Shown piece after piece: positions 43,002 through 55,805 of a stretch of 64,000 nucleotides of DNA. A model generated the notes under the pieces. The model was not told the origin of the DNA and made no database searches. It saw only the letters and a program-made list of their open reading frames with translations. Each line of letters begins with the position of its first letter. Positions within the stretch are counted from its first letter, which is position 1. The DNA is from Cohnella lubricantis (GTDB taxonomy: Bacteria; Bacillota; Bacilli; Paenibacillales; Paenibacillaceae). A program made the translations under genes and the position numbers. The DNA is taken from assembly GCF_014212015.1 (NCBI RefSeq), contig NZ_JACJVN010000021.1, positions 30,427 to 94,426 of the forward strand, in the 5' to 3' direction.

Positions 43002-43667
43002 ATGTCTATTTTCAAGAGATTGCGTGATTTGACTCTGTCCAATGTATACGCTCTGATCGAGAAGGCGGAAGATCCGATCAAGATGACCGATCAATACCTG
43101 CGCGACATGCAGGAAGACCTGGAGGACGCCGAGAAGGCGGTCGCCGCCCAGATCGCGCTGGAGAAGAAGTTCAAGCAGCTGTACGAGGAGCAAGCCGCCC
43201 TCGTTCAGAAGCGCGAAGAGCAGGCCAACATTGCCGCGCAAGCGAAGAACATCGAACTGGCGCGCCGCGCGCTGGAAGAGAAGAAGGCGTCCGAGCAGAA
43301 GGCGGCCGAGTACAAGGCCAGCTACGATCAGAACAAAGCGGCTGCCGAGCGCCTGCGCGAGAAGCTCGATGAGATGCGCAAGCAATTCACCGAGATGAAG
43401 AACAAGCGCGAGACGCTGGTCGCGCGCGCCAACGCCGCCAAAGCGCAAGCCGAGATCAACAAGGCGATGACGGGCTTCAGCTCCGACACCGCGATGTCCG
43501 GGCTGAAGCGGATGGAAGAGAAGGTCATGCAGATGGAAGCTCACGCGGAAGCGACCGAAGAGCTGAGCGGAGCGAAGGGCAAGTCGCTCGACGAAGAGAT
43601 CGCCGCGCTGGGCAAGGATAAGGCGGTCGAAGACGAACTGGCCGCGCTGATGAAGAAGTACGAGTAA
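43002..43667 (+). CDS. pspA: PspA/IM30-family envelope-stress protein
   Basis: A 221-residue, almost wholly coiled-coil protein of the PspA/Vipp1 (ESCRT-III-like) family that binds and stabilises the inner face of a stressed membrane. The N-terminus MSIFKRLRDLTLSNVYALIE and DPIKMTDQYLRDMQEDLE are diagnostic. The ATG follows GAGGGAGG. It heads a cluster with DUF350, DUF4178 and DUF4247 genes; a partial terminator after it should give pspA more transcript than the rest. Confidence 0.95.
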   Translation: MSIFKRLRDLTLSNVYALIEKAEDPIKMTDQYLRDMQEDLEDAEKAVAAQIALEKKFKQLYEEQAALVQKREEQANIAAQAKNIELARRALEEKKASEQKAAEYKASYDQNKAAAERLREKLDEMRKQFTEMKNKRETLVARANAAKAQAEINKAMTGFSSDTAMSGLKRMEEKVMQMEAHAEATEELSGAKGKSLDEEIAALGKDKAVEDELAALMKKYE

Positions 43668-43708
43668 GAGTAAGGGAGCGCGAATCAAGAAGTGCGAATA
43701 TAGCGCGA

Positions 43709-43741
43709 GAAGGATAACCCCTTAGGGGGTTCCTTCTTTTT
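43709..43741 (+). terminator. Terminator between pspA and the DUF350 gene
   Basis: GAAGGATAACCCC and GGGGGTTCCTTC arms with a 3-base loop, followed by TTTTT. It ends about 18 bases before the next start, so read-through is needed for the downstream genes unless they have their own promoter. Confidence 0.75.
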
Positions 43742-43758
43742 AAGGAGAGGCGTTCAAG

Positions 43759-44163
43759 TTGACGTGGAACGAGATTTTGGGAACCTTATTGTGGACGGCG
43801 TCCGGTGCGGTGCTGCTGTTCATTCTGATGAGCATCGATGCGCTGTTTACGAAATATCGCGATCTGGTGGAGATGAAGAACGGCAATATGGCGGTGACCG
43901 TCCGCTTCGTGCTGAAGCTGGCGGCGCAGGGCTATATCCTCTCGCGCTCGATCGCCACCTCCGAGAATTTGGCCGAAGCGCTGCTCGTCTCGTTCATCTC
44001 ATTCGTGATACTGTTCCTGCTGGAGTGGCTTGTCGAAGTCATCCTTCGGAAGCTGGCCGATCTTCGGCTGGAAGAAGGGGTGCGCGGCGGGATGGTCGGC
44101 TACGGCTTGATCGCCGGATCGCTTCACGCCGTAGGCGCGCTCATTATCGGCGCATGCTTGTGA
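43759..44163 (+). CDS. DUF350 membrane protein
   Basis: A 134-residue protein with four transmembrane helices and the paired GxxL-type repeats of the DUF350 family (WTASGAVLLFILMSIDALF, GLIAGSLHAVGALIIGACL). The start is TTG behind AAGGAGAGG. DUF350 is of unknown function and often accompanies PspA-like and DUF4178/DUF4247 proteins in envelope-stress gene groups. Confidence 0.85.
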   Translation: MTWNEILGTLLWTASGAVLLFILMSIDALFTKYRDLVEMKNGNMAVTVRFVLKLAAQGYILSRSIATSENLAEALLVSFISFVILFLLEWLVEVILRKLADLRLEEGVRGGMVGYGLIAGSLHAVGALIIGACL

Positions 44164-44189
44164 AGCCTTAGGCTGGGGGAGGACCGGAT

Positions 44190-44705
44190 ATGAGTTTGTT
44201 CAAACGAGTCAGAAATATTTTCAAGGCGCCGGAAGCGCTCCAAGAAGAGAGAAGCGTCTTGACGCTTGGGCCAGGCGACGTGTGCGAGGTCTCGCTGGTG
44301 ACGTATCAGGTCGTCGGCCGCACGAAGCCGCTGTCGCGCAATGCCGTCTGGCTGACGCTTCGGGACGGCGCCGATATCCGCTATCTATCCGTGGAGGAGA
44401 GGGCAGAGACGACTTACGGGCTGTACCAGGTCATTGACGGCCGATTGGATTCGGTGGACGAGGTGCCGACGGAAGTCGAGCTCGACGGCATCCACTATTT
44501 TCTCGAAGAGCGGTATTCCACCCGGATTATAGAGGCGGGGAACGCCCCGTTCACTTCGGCGGGCGGCGAGCTGTATGTCTGGCAGTATCAATCGGACGGG
44601 CGCAAGCTGCTTCGTATCGAGTGGCAGGACGGCCGGTTCATGCTGTATGAGGGAGAGTCGATTCTGCCGGCGGATGTCGAGTGGCTGCGGGGGACGGACA
44701 GATGA
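44190..44705 (+). CDS. DUF4178 domain protein
   Basis: A 171-residue cytoplasmic, mostly beta protein. It matches the DUF4178 pattern: LTLGPGDVCEVSLVTYQVVG near the start, then RYLSVEE, HYFLEERYSTRII and YVWQYQSDGRKLLRIEW. Function unknown. It starts at an ATG behind GGGGGAGG and overlaps the next gene by ATGA. Confidence 0.85.
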   Translation: MSLFKRVRNIFKAPEALQEERSVLTLGPGDVCEVSLVTYQVVGRTKPLSRNAVWLTLRDGADIRYLSVEERAETTYGLYQVIDGRLDSVDEVPTEVELDGIHYFLEERYSTRIIEAGNAPFTSAGGELYVWQYQSDGRKLLRIEWQDGRFMLYEGESILPADVEWLRGTDR

Positions 44706-45478
44706 GTCCCCGCTGGCGCAAGCAGGCGGCCCGGCTGCATCTAACGGTGATCCTGGCGTTAGTCGTCACGCTGTTGTCCGCTTGCGGCACCGTTAACGTC
44801 GAAGCGACGTATCCGCTGGAATCGGTCAGCAAGGACGGCGGCCAGACCTCCTATGTCTACCGGGCGGCGGGAGTGGCCGTTCCCGAAGCGGCGAAGGAGC
44901 TTGCGGAGCAGCAGAAGCCCCAGCAGATGTCGAAGGAAGACCCGGATCACATGTTCTTGGTCTACTCGGACCAGATCATTCATGTGCAGAAGGACGAGCA
45001 GAACCCCGCCGACTCGCTGATCGAGGTCGACAGCGAGGAGTACGTGCGGCAGAATTACAGCCCTTCGTTCCTGGAGGGCTACCTGGTGGCCGCCTTGGTC
45101 GGAAGCTTGTTCGATTCGATCCCGTCCGGCGGCTATGGCAGCTACAAGGGCTATGGAAGCCTGAACACGAATCCGCCGGCCAAAGGCGCGTACCGGGTGC
45201 CGACGGCGGCGGACACCCAAGCGGCGCCGCCGATGACGGTGCAGAAGAAGGGCTCGATCTTCAAGCGAACGACGTCCGGAGATGACGGCGGCGTCGGCTC
45301 CGGCGGCTTGTTCAACAAGAAGAAGAGCACGACGTCGCCCGGCACGACGGGTTCGATCACGCGGGACGGGAGCGGCAGCTCGGGAAGCTCCAAGTCGTCG
45401 GGATGGCTGACGCCGCGCAAGTCGACGGTTCCGCGAACGAAGGTCGGCGGCTTCGGCCGAGTGTCGAGGCGACGATGA
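44702..45478 (+). CDS. DUF4247 lipoprotein
   Basis: A 258-residue protein with a signal peptide and lipobox LLSACG. The DUF4247 core (NVEATYPLESVSKDGGQTSY, DHMFLVYSDQIIHVQKD) comes first, then a Gly/Ser/Thr/Lys-rich tail (KSSGWLTPRKSTVPRTK) that looks suited to wall contact. The ATG overlaps the DUF4178 stop. The last codons run into a GATGAC/GATGAT triplet repeat (about 45470-45492). Confidence 0.85.
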   Translation: MSPRWRKQAARLHLTVILALVVTLLSACGTVNVEATYPLESVSKDGGQTSYVYRAAGVAVPEAAKELAEQQKPQQMSKEDPDHMFLVYSDQIIHVQKDEQNPADSLIEVDSEEYVRQNYSPSFLEGYLVAALVGSLFDSIPSGGYGSYKGYGSLNTNPPAKGAYRVPTAADTQAAPPMTVQKKGSIFKRTTSGDDGGVGSGGLFNKKKSTTSPGTTGSITRDGSGSSGSSKSSGWLTPRKSTVPRTKVGGFGRVSRRR

Positions 45479-45502
45479 CGATGATGATGATCCGCACGCA
45501 AG

Positions 45503-45548
45503 AAGACCCGCGCCGGGCGCAGCGAACTGCGAATCGGCAGCGGGTCTT
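45503..45548. terminator. Hairpin between convergent DUF4247 and namA genes
   Basis: AAGACCCG and CGGGTCTT arms (45503-45510 and 45541-45548), then GTTATTGTG on the plus strand; the large loop may form its own stem. It could serve both genes. Confidence 0.5.
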
Positions 45549-45578
45549 GTTATTGTGATGCTCTTAACTTGGGTTCCA

Positions 45579-46601
45579 TCAATAGCCGCGCTTGTACGCT
45601 TCGACGACGGGCGCCGTGTCTCCCAGCTCGCGCAGGGCGTCAACCGCCCAATACGGGTTGCGCAGCATGCCTCGGCCGACGGCGATCAGGTCGGCGTCGC
45701 CATTGCCAAGAGCGCTCTCGGCCAGCTTCGGATCGTCCAGCAGGCCGACCGCCATGACCGGCACGTTCAGCGCTTCCTTCACCGCCCGCGCGAATGGCAG
45801 CTGGTAGCCCGGATAGTTGCCGGGCTTGCGCTTCACGGCAGGGCCGCCTTCGCCGCCGGTGGAGACGTCGAACATGTCGACGCCTGCGTCGCGATATGCC
45901 TTGCACATCTCCAGAATGTGCTCCGCGTCGTAGCCGTATTCCGCGTACTCGATCGCCGATACGCGCATGATGAGCGGCATCTCCGGCGGCAGCACCTTCT
46001 TGACCGCGCGGATCACCTCCACGCCGAACTTCGCATAATCGCGCCCGAACTCATCGTCGCGCTTGTTGATGCCCGGCGAATGGAACTGGTGAATCAGATA
46101 CCCGTGCGCGCCATGCAGCTCAATCGTGTCGACGCCGGCTTCCACGGCTCTGCGGGCAGCGTCGGCGAACTTGCCGACCATCGTCCACGCCTCTTCGGTC
46201 GTTAAGGCGCGCGGCGTCTTCTCCCCTTTATCGAACGGCTCGTTCCACGGCCCGACGGGCGGTTCGGCGTCCAGCGCCTTGCGTCCGGCGTGGGCGATCT
46301 GAATCCCGACCTTGGCGCCGTATTTATGCATCTCGCCGATCACCCGCTTAAAGGCGGGTACGTGCTCGTCCGACCATAGTCCGAGATCTCGATTCGTAAT
46401 CCGGCCGTCCGGCTCGACATCCGTCATCTCCATGATGATGAGGCCGGTGCCGCCAATCGCGCGGGAGGCGTAATGGACGAAGTGCCAGTCATTCGGCTTC
46501 CCGTCCTCCGCGTCCACGGAATATTGGCACATCGGGCTCATAACGATGCGATTGCGCAGAGACAGCGACTTCAACGTATAGGGCGAACCTAAGCGGCTCA
46601 T
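45579..46601 (-). CDS. namA: NADPH dehydrogenase NamA (old yellow enzyme, YqjM type)
   Basis: FMN ene-reductase acting on alpha,beta-unsaturated carbonyls, 340 residues. The YqjM-class Cys is present in MSPMCQYS (residue 25). The substrate-binding His pair and Tyr lie in HGAHGYLIHQFHSP, and FMN phosphate contacts in VGRGMLRNPYW. The ATG follows GGAGGAGGAG. It acts in detoxification and oxidative stress in homologues. It is a single gene, divergent from upp. Confidence 0.95.
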   Translation of the reverse strand: MSRLGSPYTLKSLSLRNRIVMSPMCQYSVDAEDGKPNDWHFVHYASRAIGGTGLIIMEMTDVEPDGRITNRDLGLWSDEHVPAFKRVIGEMHKYGAKVGIQIAHAGRKALDAEPPVGPWNEPFDKGEKTPRALTTEEAWTMVGKFADAARRAVEAGVDTIELHGAHGYLIHQFHSPGINKRDDEFGRDYAKFGVEVIRAVKKVLPPEMPLIMRVSAIEYAEYGYDAEHILEMCKAYRDAGVDMFDVSTGGEGGPAVKRKPGNYPGYQLPFARAVKEALNVPVMAVGLLDDPKLAESALGNGDADLIAVGRGMLRNPYWAVDALRELGDTAPVVEAYKRGY

Positions 46602-46845
46602 AACGGCTCTCCTCCTCCAAATTCAGGCTCTAATTAGAATGGCCTGATATCGGATCTTATTTTACCCCGAACACCGGTTAATCTCCAAATTCAAATCCGC
46701 ATAATCCGACTGCCATATACGCCATTGTCGATCGCCGGCAAACGGTTGATATTCGTTCAATCTCATGCAGACGGATGGAGTGCGCGGGCGGGGAGACAAT
46801 GATATAATGTACGGGCAAGCTGTACGGAGGAAGGGGAGGAACGTT

Positions 46846-47475
46846 TTGGGTCGTTTCGTCGTCTGCGATCATCCATTGATCCAGCATAAAATGACTTTCT
46901 TACGCGACAAGAATACGGACACCAAGCAATTCCGCGAATTGGTGGACGAATTGTCGACATTATTAGCATATGAGGTCACGCGGGACATCCCGCTTGAGAC
47001 CGTCAAGATCGAGACGCCGGTGACGGAAGCGGAAGGCCGCGTCGTCGCGGGCCGTATGCTCGGCTTGATCCCGATTCTGCGCGCCGGACTCGGCATGGTG
47101 GACGGGATGCTGAAGCTGCTGCCGTCGGCCAAGGTCGGCCATATCGGCTTGTACCGCGATCCCGAGACGCTGAAGCCGGTTGAATACTATTTCAGCCTGC
47201 CTTCCGACGTGACCGAGAGAGAATTGATCGTCCTCGACCCGATGCTCGCGACGGGCGGTTCCGCCAACGCGGCGATCCAGTCGCTGAAGGAGAAGGGCTG
47301 CCGTCCATCGAAGCTCGTCTGCCTGATCGCGGCGCCTGAAGGCGTCAAGGCCGTGCAGGATGCGCATCCGGAAGTCGATATCTTCGTCGCCGCGCTGGAC
47401 AAGTGCCTGAACGACCACGGCTACATCGTGCCGGGACTTGGCGATGCGGGGGATCGGCTGTACGGCACCAAATAA
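46846..47475 (+). CDS. upp: Uracil phosphoribosyltransferase
   Basis: Salvages uracil with PRPP to UMP; 209 residues. The PRPP loop is [16 protein letters not shown], and the family ends [17 protein letters not shown]. The start is TTG 46846 behind AAGGGGAGG, which gives the family N-terminus [15 protein letters not shown]. An extended -10 (TGATATAAT at 46800-46808) is the likely promoter. Confidence 0.96.
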   Translation: MGRFVVCDHPLIQHKMTFLRDKNTDTKQFRELVDELSTLLAYEVTRDIPLETVKIETPVTEAEGRVVAGRMLGLIPILRAGLGMVDGMLKLLPSAKVGHIGLYRDPETLKPVEYYFSLPSDVTERELIVLDPMLATGGSANAAIQSLKEKGCRPSKLVCLIAAPEGVKAVQDAHPEVDIFVAALDKCLNDHGYIVPGLGDAGDRLYGTK

Positions 47476-47511
47476 GCGGGACTAGCATCCGTTCGAGAAG
47501 AGGGAACGCAC

Positions 47512-48654
47512 GTGAGCGCAATTAAAGTCATGACCATATTCGGCGTCCGTCCGGAAGCGATCAAGATGGCGCCGCTCATTCTGGAGCTGCAGAAGTATCC
47601 CGGCCAGATCGAACCGATCGTCTGCGTCACCGCGCAGCATCGGCAGATGCTGGATCAAGTGCTGGACGTGTTCAAGATCAAGCCGAATTACGATCTGGAT
47701 ATCATGCAAGCCGGCCAGACGCTGAATGATATCTCCATTCGCGTGCTGCAAGGGCTGGAGCCGGTGCTCATGGAAGCCAAGCCGGATCTCGTGCTCGTGC
47801 ACGGGGACACGCTGACGACCTTCCTGGCGAGCTACGCATCCTTCATGCAGCAGATCAAGGTAGGCCACGTGGAGGCGGGACTGCGGACGTGGAACAAGCT
47901 GTCTCCGTTCCCCGAAGAGATGAACCGTCAGTTGACAGGCGTCCTGGCCGATCTTCACTTCGCGCCGACGGACTGGTCCGCGGGCAATCTGCGCAAGGAG
48001 AACAAGCCGGAGGAGAGCATCTACGTGACGGGCAATACCGTGACGGATGTGTTCCAATATACGGTGAGAAGCGACTTCGCTCATCCAGTGCTCGACTGGG
48101 CGAAGGGCAAGCGGCTCGTGCTCATGACGGCCCATCGCCGCGAAGCCCAAGGCGAACCGCACCGCCGGATCTTCCAGGCCGTGCGGCGAATCGCGGACGA
48201 GTTCGACGATATCGCGATCGTCTACCCGGTCCATCTGAGCCCGGCCGTGAAGGGACCGGCCGAAGCGATCCTCGGCGGCCATCCGCGCATCAAGCTGATC
48301 GACCCGCTGGATGTCGTCGATCTGCATAATTTCTACCCGCATGCGCACCTCATCCTGACGGATTCCGGCGGTCTGCAGGAAGAAGCGCCGTCCTACGGCG
48401 TTCCGGTGCTCGTGCTGCGAGAGACGACCGAGCGGCCGGAGGGCATCGAAGCGGGAACGCTGGAGCTTGTCGGCACGGAGGAGCAGGCCGTCTACGAGAG
48501 GACGCGCGCGCTGCTGACGGATACCGCCCTGTACGAGCGGATGAGCCATGCGGCCAATCCGTACGGCGACGGGCAAGCCTCCAGACGGATCGCCGAAGCG
48601 ATTCTGCATCATTTCGGGCGCGGGGAGCGGCCGGAGCCGTTCCGGAGACAATAA
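47512..48654 (+). CDS. mnaA: UDP-N-acetylglucosamine 2-epimerase (non-hydrolysing)
   Basis: Converts UDP-GlcNAc to UDP-ManNAc for teichoic-acid linkage units and wall polymers. 380 residues; FGVRPEAIKMAPLI at the N-terminus, HVEAGLRTWNKLSPFPEEMNR in the middle and TDSGGLQEEAPSYGVPVLVLR at the UDP site. The start is GTG behind AGAGGG. It follows upp by 36 bases, as in Bacillus (upp-mnaA-atp). Confidence 0.95.
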   Translation: MSAIKVMTIFGVRPEAIKMAPLILELQKYPGQIEPIVCVTAQHRQMLDQVLDVFKIKPNYDLDIMQAGQTLNDISIRVLQGLEPVLMEAKPDLVLVHGDTLTTFLASYASFMQQIKVGHVEAGLRTWNKLSPFPEEMNRQLTGVLADLHFAPTDWSAGNLRKENKPEESIYVTGNTVTDVFQYTVRSDFAHPVLDWAKGKRLVLMTAHRREAQGEPHRRIFQAVRRIADEFDDIAIVYPVHLSPAVKGPAEAILGGHPRIKLIDPLDVVDLHNFYPHAHLILTDSGGLQEEAPSYGVPVLVLRETTERPEGIEAGTLELVGTEEQAVYERTRALLTDTALYERMSHAANPYGDGQASRRIAEAILHHFGRGERPEPFRRQ

Positions 48655-48680
48655 CGCCGCATAATGGCGAGATGGGGATT

Positions 48681-48735
48681 AAGGCCAAATTCTGACGAAA
48701 TTGCAAGGATCGTCGGGGTTTGGCCCTTCTTTTTT
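48681..48735 (+). terminator. Terminator after mnaA
   Basis: AAGGCCAAA pairs with TTTGGCCCTT around a 30-base loop, followed by CTTTTTT. Confidence 0.75.
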
Positions 48736-48870
48736 GGCAGAAGATGGGTATGTCATACGGTCCGGGAAGAGACGCCGGGAGATGTTGGCATTCCCGCATA
48801 CGGAACCAACATACAGCATACAGTGCAACTGTATGGTTATTAATCCCTGCAAATCGCGTCACGACAGGGA

Positions 48871-48894
48871 TTTCTGTGATCTAGTTCACAGAAA
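48871..48894. promoter_or_regulatory. CRP/FNR-type box upstream of the atp operon
   Basis: TTTCTGTGA-TCTAGT-TCACAGAAA is a perfect palindrome with 9-bp arms and contains the exact TGTGA-N6-TCACA consensus of Bacillus Fnr (and of CRP). Its centre is about 62-65 bases before the predicted atp transcription start, the usual class I activator distance. Confidence 0.7.
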
Positions 48895-48911
48895 TTTTGA
48901 AAATGGCTGAA

Positions 48912-48940
48912 TTGACATTGCCCTTCCGCAAAGATACAAT
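48912..48940 (+). promoter_or_regulatory. Sigma-A promoter of the atp operon
   Basis: TTGACA at 48912 and TACAAT at 48935 with a 17-bp spacer, about 78 bases before atpZ. No gene is seen in 48736-49017. Confidence 0.85.
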
Positions 48941-49017
48941 ATAACGGGAACCTTGGAGGGAAAGGGCTTTCTTTTACTCCTTTCTCAAGTCCGAAGGGCG
49001 TCGAAGGAGCGGATATT

Positions 49018-49266
49018 ATGCCTGAATCCCGACGTCCGCCGCCGCCTCCGCCGGATGAGAATCCTTGGCGGGCTGCTGGACTGGTCACGGCAATCGGCGT
49101 TGAACTGGCCGTTTGCGTTGGCTTGGGCTGGTGGATCGGCGCGGTAGCGGATCGCCATAACGGAACAGAGAAGTGGTATCTGGCCGGACTTGTCGTCGGA
49201 TTGGTTGCCGGAATCGGTTCCGCTATTGGCCTGATTCGGAAGTTTGCAGGGGAAAGGCGGAAGTAA
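49018..49266 (+). CDS. atpZ: AtpZ/AtpI family small membrane protein
   Basis: An 82-residue protein with two transmembrane helices after a Pro-rich start (RRPPPPPPDE). AtpZ with AtpI is thought to supply Mg2+ or help c-ring assembly at the ATP synthase. The ATG follows GAAGGAG. The stop overlaps the atpI start (TAATG). First gene of the operon. Confidence 0.85.
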   Translation: MPESRRPPPPPPDENPWRAAGLVTAIGVELAVCVGLGWWIGAVADRHNGTEKWYLAGLVVGLVAGIGSAIGLIRKFAGERRK

Positions 49267-49676
49267 TGGACGAATTGCCTGCTCTGCTCAAGAGAGTTTC
49301 CAGAATCGCTTTCTTTTTTTTGTCCATGGGTTGTCTTGGCTGGGTGATTCTGCCCGGTTACAAGCCTGTTTTTGGAGGGTTCTTAATCGGCGTAATCGGA
49401 GGCTTGGCGATTTCCTGGCATTTGGCTTGGAAGCTTGTCAGGCTTGGCGATGCCGCCGCCGCGGGACGCAAGCCTCGCTCCGGGCTCGGATTTCTGACCC
49501 GGGCGTGCATCGGTCTTCTGGCCGGCGTTGTCTCGGTGCGCACGCTCGAATTCGATCTGGCGGCTACGGCCGCGGGATTAATCGTGCCGTCGATGGCAAC
49601 ACTTCTGTTGGGTATTATCGCCAGACGCCGTCTATCGGACGGCCATCCCACAGATGAAAGGGGTGAGAAGCACTAA
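49266..49676 (+). CDS. atpI: ATP synthase subunit I (AtpI)
   Basis: A 136-residue membrane protein with four predicted helices (FFFLSMGCLGWVIL, FLIGVIGGLAISW, FLTRACIGLLAGVV, GLIVPSMATLLLGII) of the AtpI/uncI type, an assembly helper for the c-ring. It starts in the TAATG overlap with atpZ, two bases before atpB. Sequence of this family is poorly conserved, so the call rests on length, topology and position. Confidence 0.85.
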   Translation: MDELPALLKRVSRIAFFFLSMGCLGWVILPGYKPVFGGFLIGVIGGLAISWHLAWKLVRLGDAAAAGRKPRSGLGFLTRACIGLLAGVVSVRTLEFDLAATAAGLIVPSMATLLLGIIARRRLSDGHPTDERGEKH

Positions 49677-49678
49677 CT

Positions 49679-50703
<1,025 letters not shown>

Positions 50704-50812
50704 GAATTGCATCGCACACGTTAGGCGCGGAGTGTCGAATGGCCTCCACGCCTTCCTTATGAATTAAGAGTTTGGAATTCTTGACAGCAGTAGGCGAAAG
50801 GAGTGACTCTCG

Positions 50813-51304
50813 GTGGGTAACCTTTTTAACTGGACCAATTTCCTGATCCAGATCATAGCCTTCGGTATCCTGTACCTTCTGCTCTCGAAGTTTGCGTTCA
50901 AACCGCTGTTCGGCATTATGGAGAAACGCCGCCAGATGGTGAAGGAGCAGATCGACAGCGCCGAGAAGGGCCGCGCGGATGCGGAGCGTTACTTGGAAGA
51001 GCAGAAGCAAGCGCTGCAGCAAGCGCGCAAAGAAGCTCACGATATTATCGAACAAGCTAGAATGACAGGTTCGAAGCAAGCGGACGACATCGTTCTGGCT
51101 GCCCGCAACGAGGCGAACCGTCTGAAGGAAGAAGCGCTCCGCGATATCGAGAGCGAGAAGAACAAAGCGATCGCTTCCTTGAAGGCACAGGTGAGCGGCT
51201 TGTCCGTCCTGATCGCCTCGAAGATCATCGAGAAGCAGATCGACGAGAAGACGCAGTCGGAATTGGTTGATCAGTACCTCCAAGAGGTAGGGACTAAGTC
51301 ATGA
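50813..51304 (+). CDS. atpF: ATP synthase Fo subunit b
   Basis: Peripheral-stalk subunit, 163 residues: one N-terminal helix in the membrane, then a long charged helix (EKRRQMVKEQIDSAEKGRAD). The start is GTG behind AAAGGAGTGA. The stop overlaps the atpH start (ATGA). Confidence 0.95.
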   Translation: MGNLFNWTNFLIQIIAFGILYLLLSKFAFKPLFGIMEKRRQMVKEQIDSAEKGRADAERYLEEQKQALQQARKEAHDIIEQARMTGSKQADDIVLAARNEANRLKEEALRDIESEKNKAIASLKAQVSGLSVLIASKIIEKQIDEKTQSELVDQYLQEVGTKS

Positions 51305-51849
51305 GCCGCGGCACGGTTGTAGCTAAACGTTACGCCAAGGCGCTCTTCGAGCTCGCTCGCGAACAGAATGTCGTCGCCGAGGTCGAGACGCAGCTGAGTC
51401 TTCTTACAAGAGCGATCGAGCAAGACGCGGATTATCGCGCCTTCCTCGCCGCTCCGGCCATTCCGGCGGCGAGCAAGATCGAAGCTGTGAAGGCGTCCTT
51501 CGCAGGTCAGATGTTGCCCATTGTTCTGAACACGGTCGGCCTTCTGGTCGAGCGCGGACGTCATAACGATCTGTCCGGCGTTCTGAGCGCATACCTTACG
51601 ATCGCGGGCGACGCGCTCGGACGCGTTGACGCGTATGTAAAGTCCGCCCAGCCGATGACGCTAGGCGACAAAGATAAATTGGCCAATAAATTCGGCGCTT
51701 TGCTGAGCAAGACGGTCCGCGTGCACAACGAGACGGACGCTTCGCTGCTCGGCGGACTGACGGTTCGCATCGGGGACACGCTGTATGACGGAAGTCTCCG
51801 GAGCAAGCTGGAACGTCTGGACAAAGCGCTGCAATCGTCGGCAAATTAG
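51301..51849 (+). CDS. atpH: ATP synthase F1 subunit delta
   Basis: Joins the stalk to the top of F1; 182 residues. Family marks are VVAKRYAKALFELA at the N-terminus and VRIGDTLYDGSLRSKLERL at the C-terminus. Coupled to atpF by overlap. Confidence 0.95.
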   Translation: MSRGTVVAKRYAKALFELAREQNVVAEVETQLSLLTRAIEQDADYRAFLAAPAIPAASKIEAVKASFAGQMLPIVLNTVGLLVERGRHNDLSGVLSAYLTIAGDALGRVDAYVKSAQPMTLGDKDKLANKFGALLSKTVRVHNETDASLLGGLTVRIGDTLYDGSLRSKLERLDKALQSSAN

Positions 51850-53379
<1,530 letters not shown>

Positions 53380-53464
53380 GGCGGGCTGCTAACGTTCCGA
53401 ATAAGCTTGCGCCGGGCTGTCAGCCGAACGATCGGACCAGCCCGGTAATAAGGTGGTGACATGA

Positions 53465-54334
53465 ATGGCTAAAGGAATGCGCGAGATTAAGCGTAGGATC
53501 AAGAGCACGCAGAACACGAAGCAGATCACCAAAGCGATGGAGATGGTCGCGGCTTCGAAGCTGCGTCGCGCTCAGAACGCGGCGCTCGCCAGCCGGCCCT
53601 ACTCCGACAAGCTCAAGGAAGTGGTCGCGAGCATCGCGACGGGCGGCGGCAGCGTGAAGCACCCGATGCTTCAGAGCCGCGAGATTAAGCGCAGCGCGTA
53701 TTTGGTCATCTCCTCCGACCGCGGACAAGCGGGCGGTCTGAACTCGAACCTGCTGAAGAAGCTGGTGGAGACGATCAAGTCGAAGCACAAGTCGAACGAC
53801 GAGTTCACTCTGTTCGTGATCGGTCGGAAGGGCTATGATTATCTGAAGCGCCGCGGCCTCCCGATTCAGCAGGAAGTTATCGGCGTACCCGATTCTCCGG
53901 CTTTCGCCGATATCAAATCGATCGCGTCCGCTGCGGTGAAGGGCTTCGAGAACGGCGAATACGATGAGCTCTTCGTCGTATACAACCGCTTCATCAACGC
54001 GATCTCTCAGATCCCGACGATCAAGCAGATGCTTCCGATGGATGCTGCGGAGTTCAGCAAGAAGGAAGGTCCTGCTGCGGATTACGAGTACGAGCCTTCC
54101 CCAGAAGAAGTGCTGAACGTCTTGCTGCCGAAGTACGCGGAGACATTGGTCTTCAGCTCTCTGCTGGAGAACAAGGCAAGCGAATTCGGCGCCCGGATGA
54201 CGGCGATGGGCAACGCGACGAAGAACGCTACGAAGATGATCGAACAATATACGCTGCACTACAACCGCGCGCGTCAGGCTGCGATCACGCAAGAGATTGC
54301 CGAGATCGTCGGCGGCGCCAATGCGCTTAGCTAA
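53465..54334 (+). CDS. atpG: ATP synthase F1 subunit gamma
   Basis: Central rotor shaft, 289 residues. The N-terminus MREIKRRIKSTQNTKQITKA and the C-terminal NRARQAAITQEIAEIVGGA are diagnostic. The ATG follows AAGGTGGTGA. Confidence 0.96.
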   Translation: MAKGMREIKRRIKSTQNTKQITKAMEMVAASKLRRAQNAALASRPYSDKLKEVVASIATGGGSVKHPMLQSREIKRSAYLVISSDRGQAGGLNSNLLKKLVETIKSKHKSNDEFTLFVIGRKGYDYLKRRGLPIQQEVIGVPDSPAFADIKSIASAAVKGFENGEYDELFVVYNRFINAISQIPTIKQMLPMDAAEFSKKEGPAADYEYEPSPEEVLNVLLPKYAETLVFSSLLENKASEFGARMTAMGNATKNATKMIEQYTLHYNRARQAAITQEIAEIVGGANALS

Positions 54335-54354
54335 TCGAAGCGCGGATTGATTAA

Positions 54355-55782
<1,428 letters not shown>

Positions 55783-55805
55783 TCCGCCGCTAAGGAGGAA
55801 TACCG

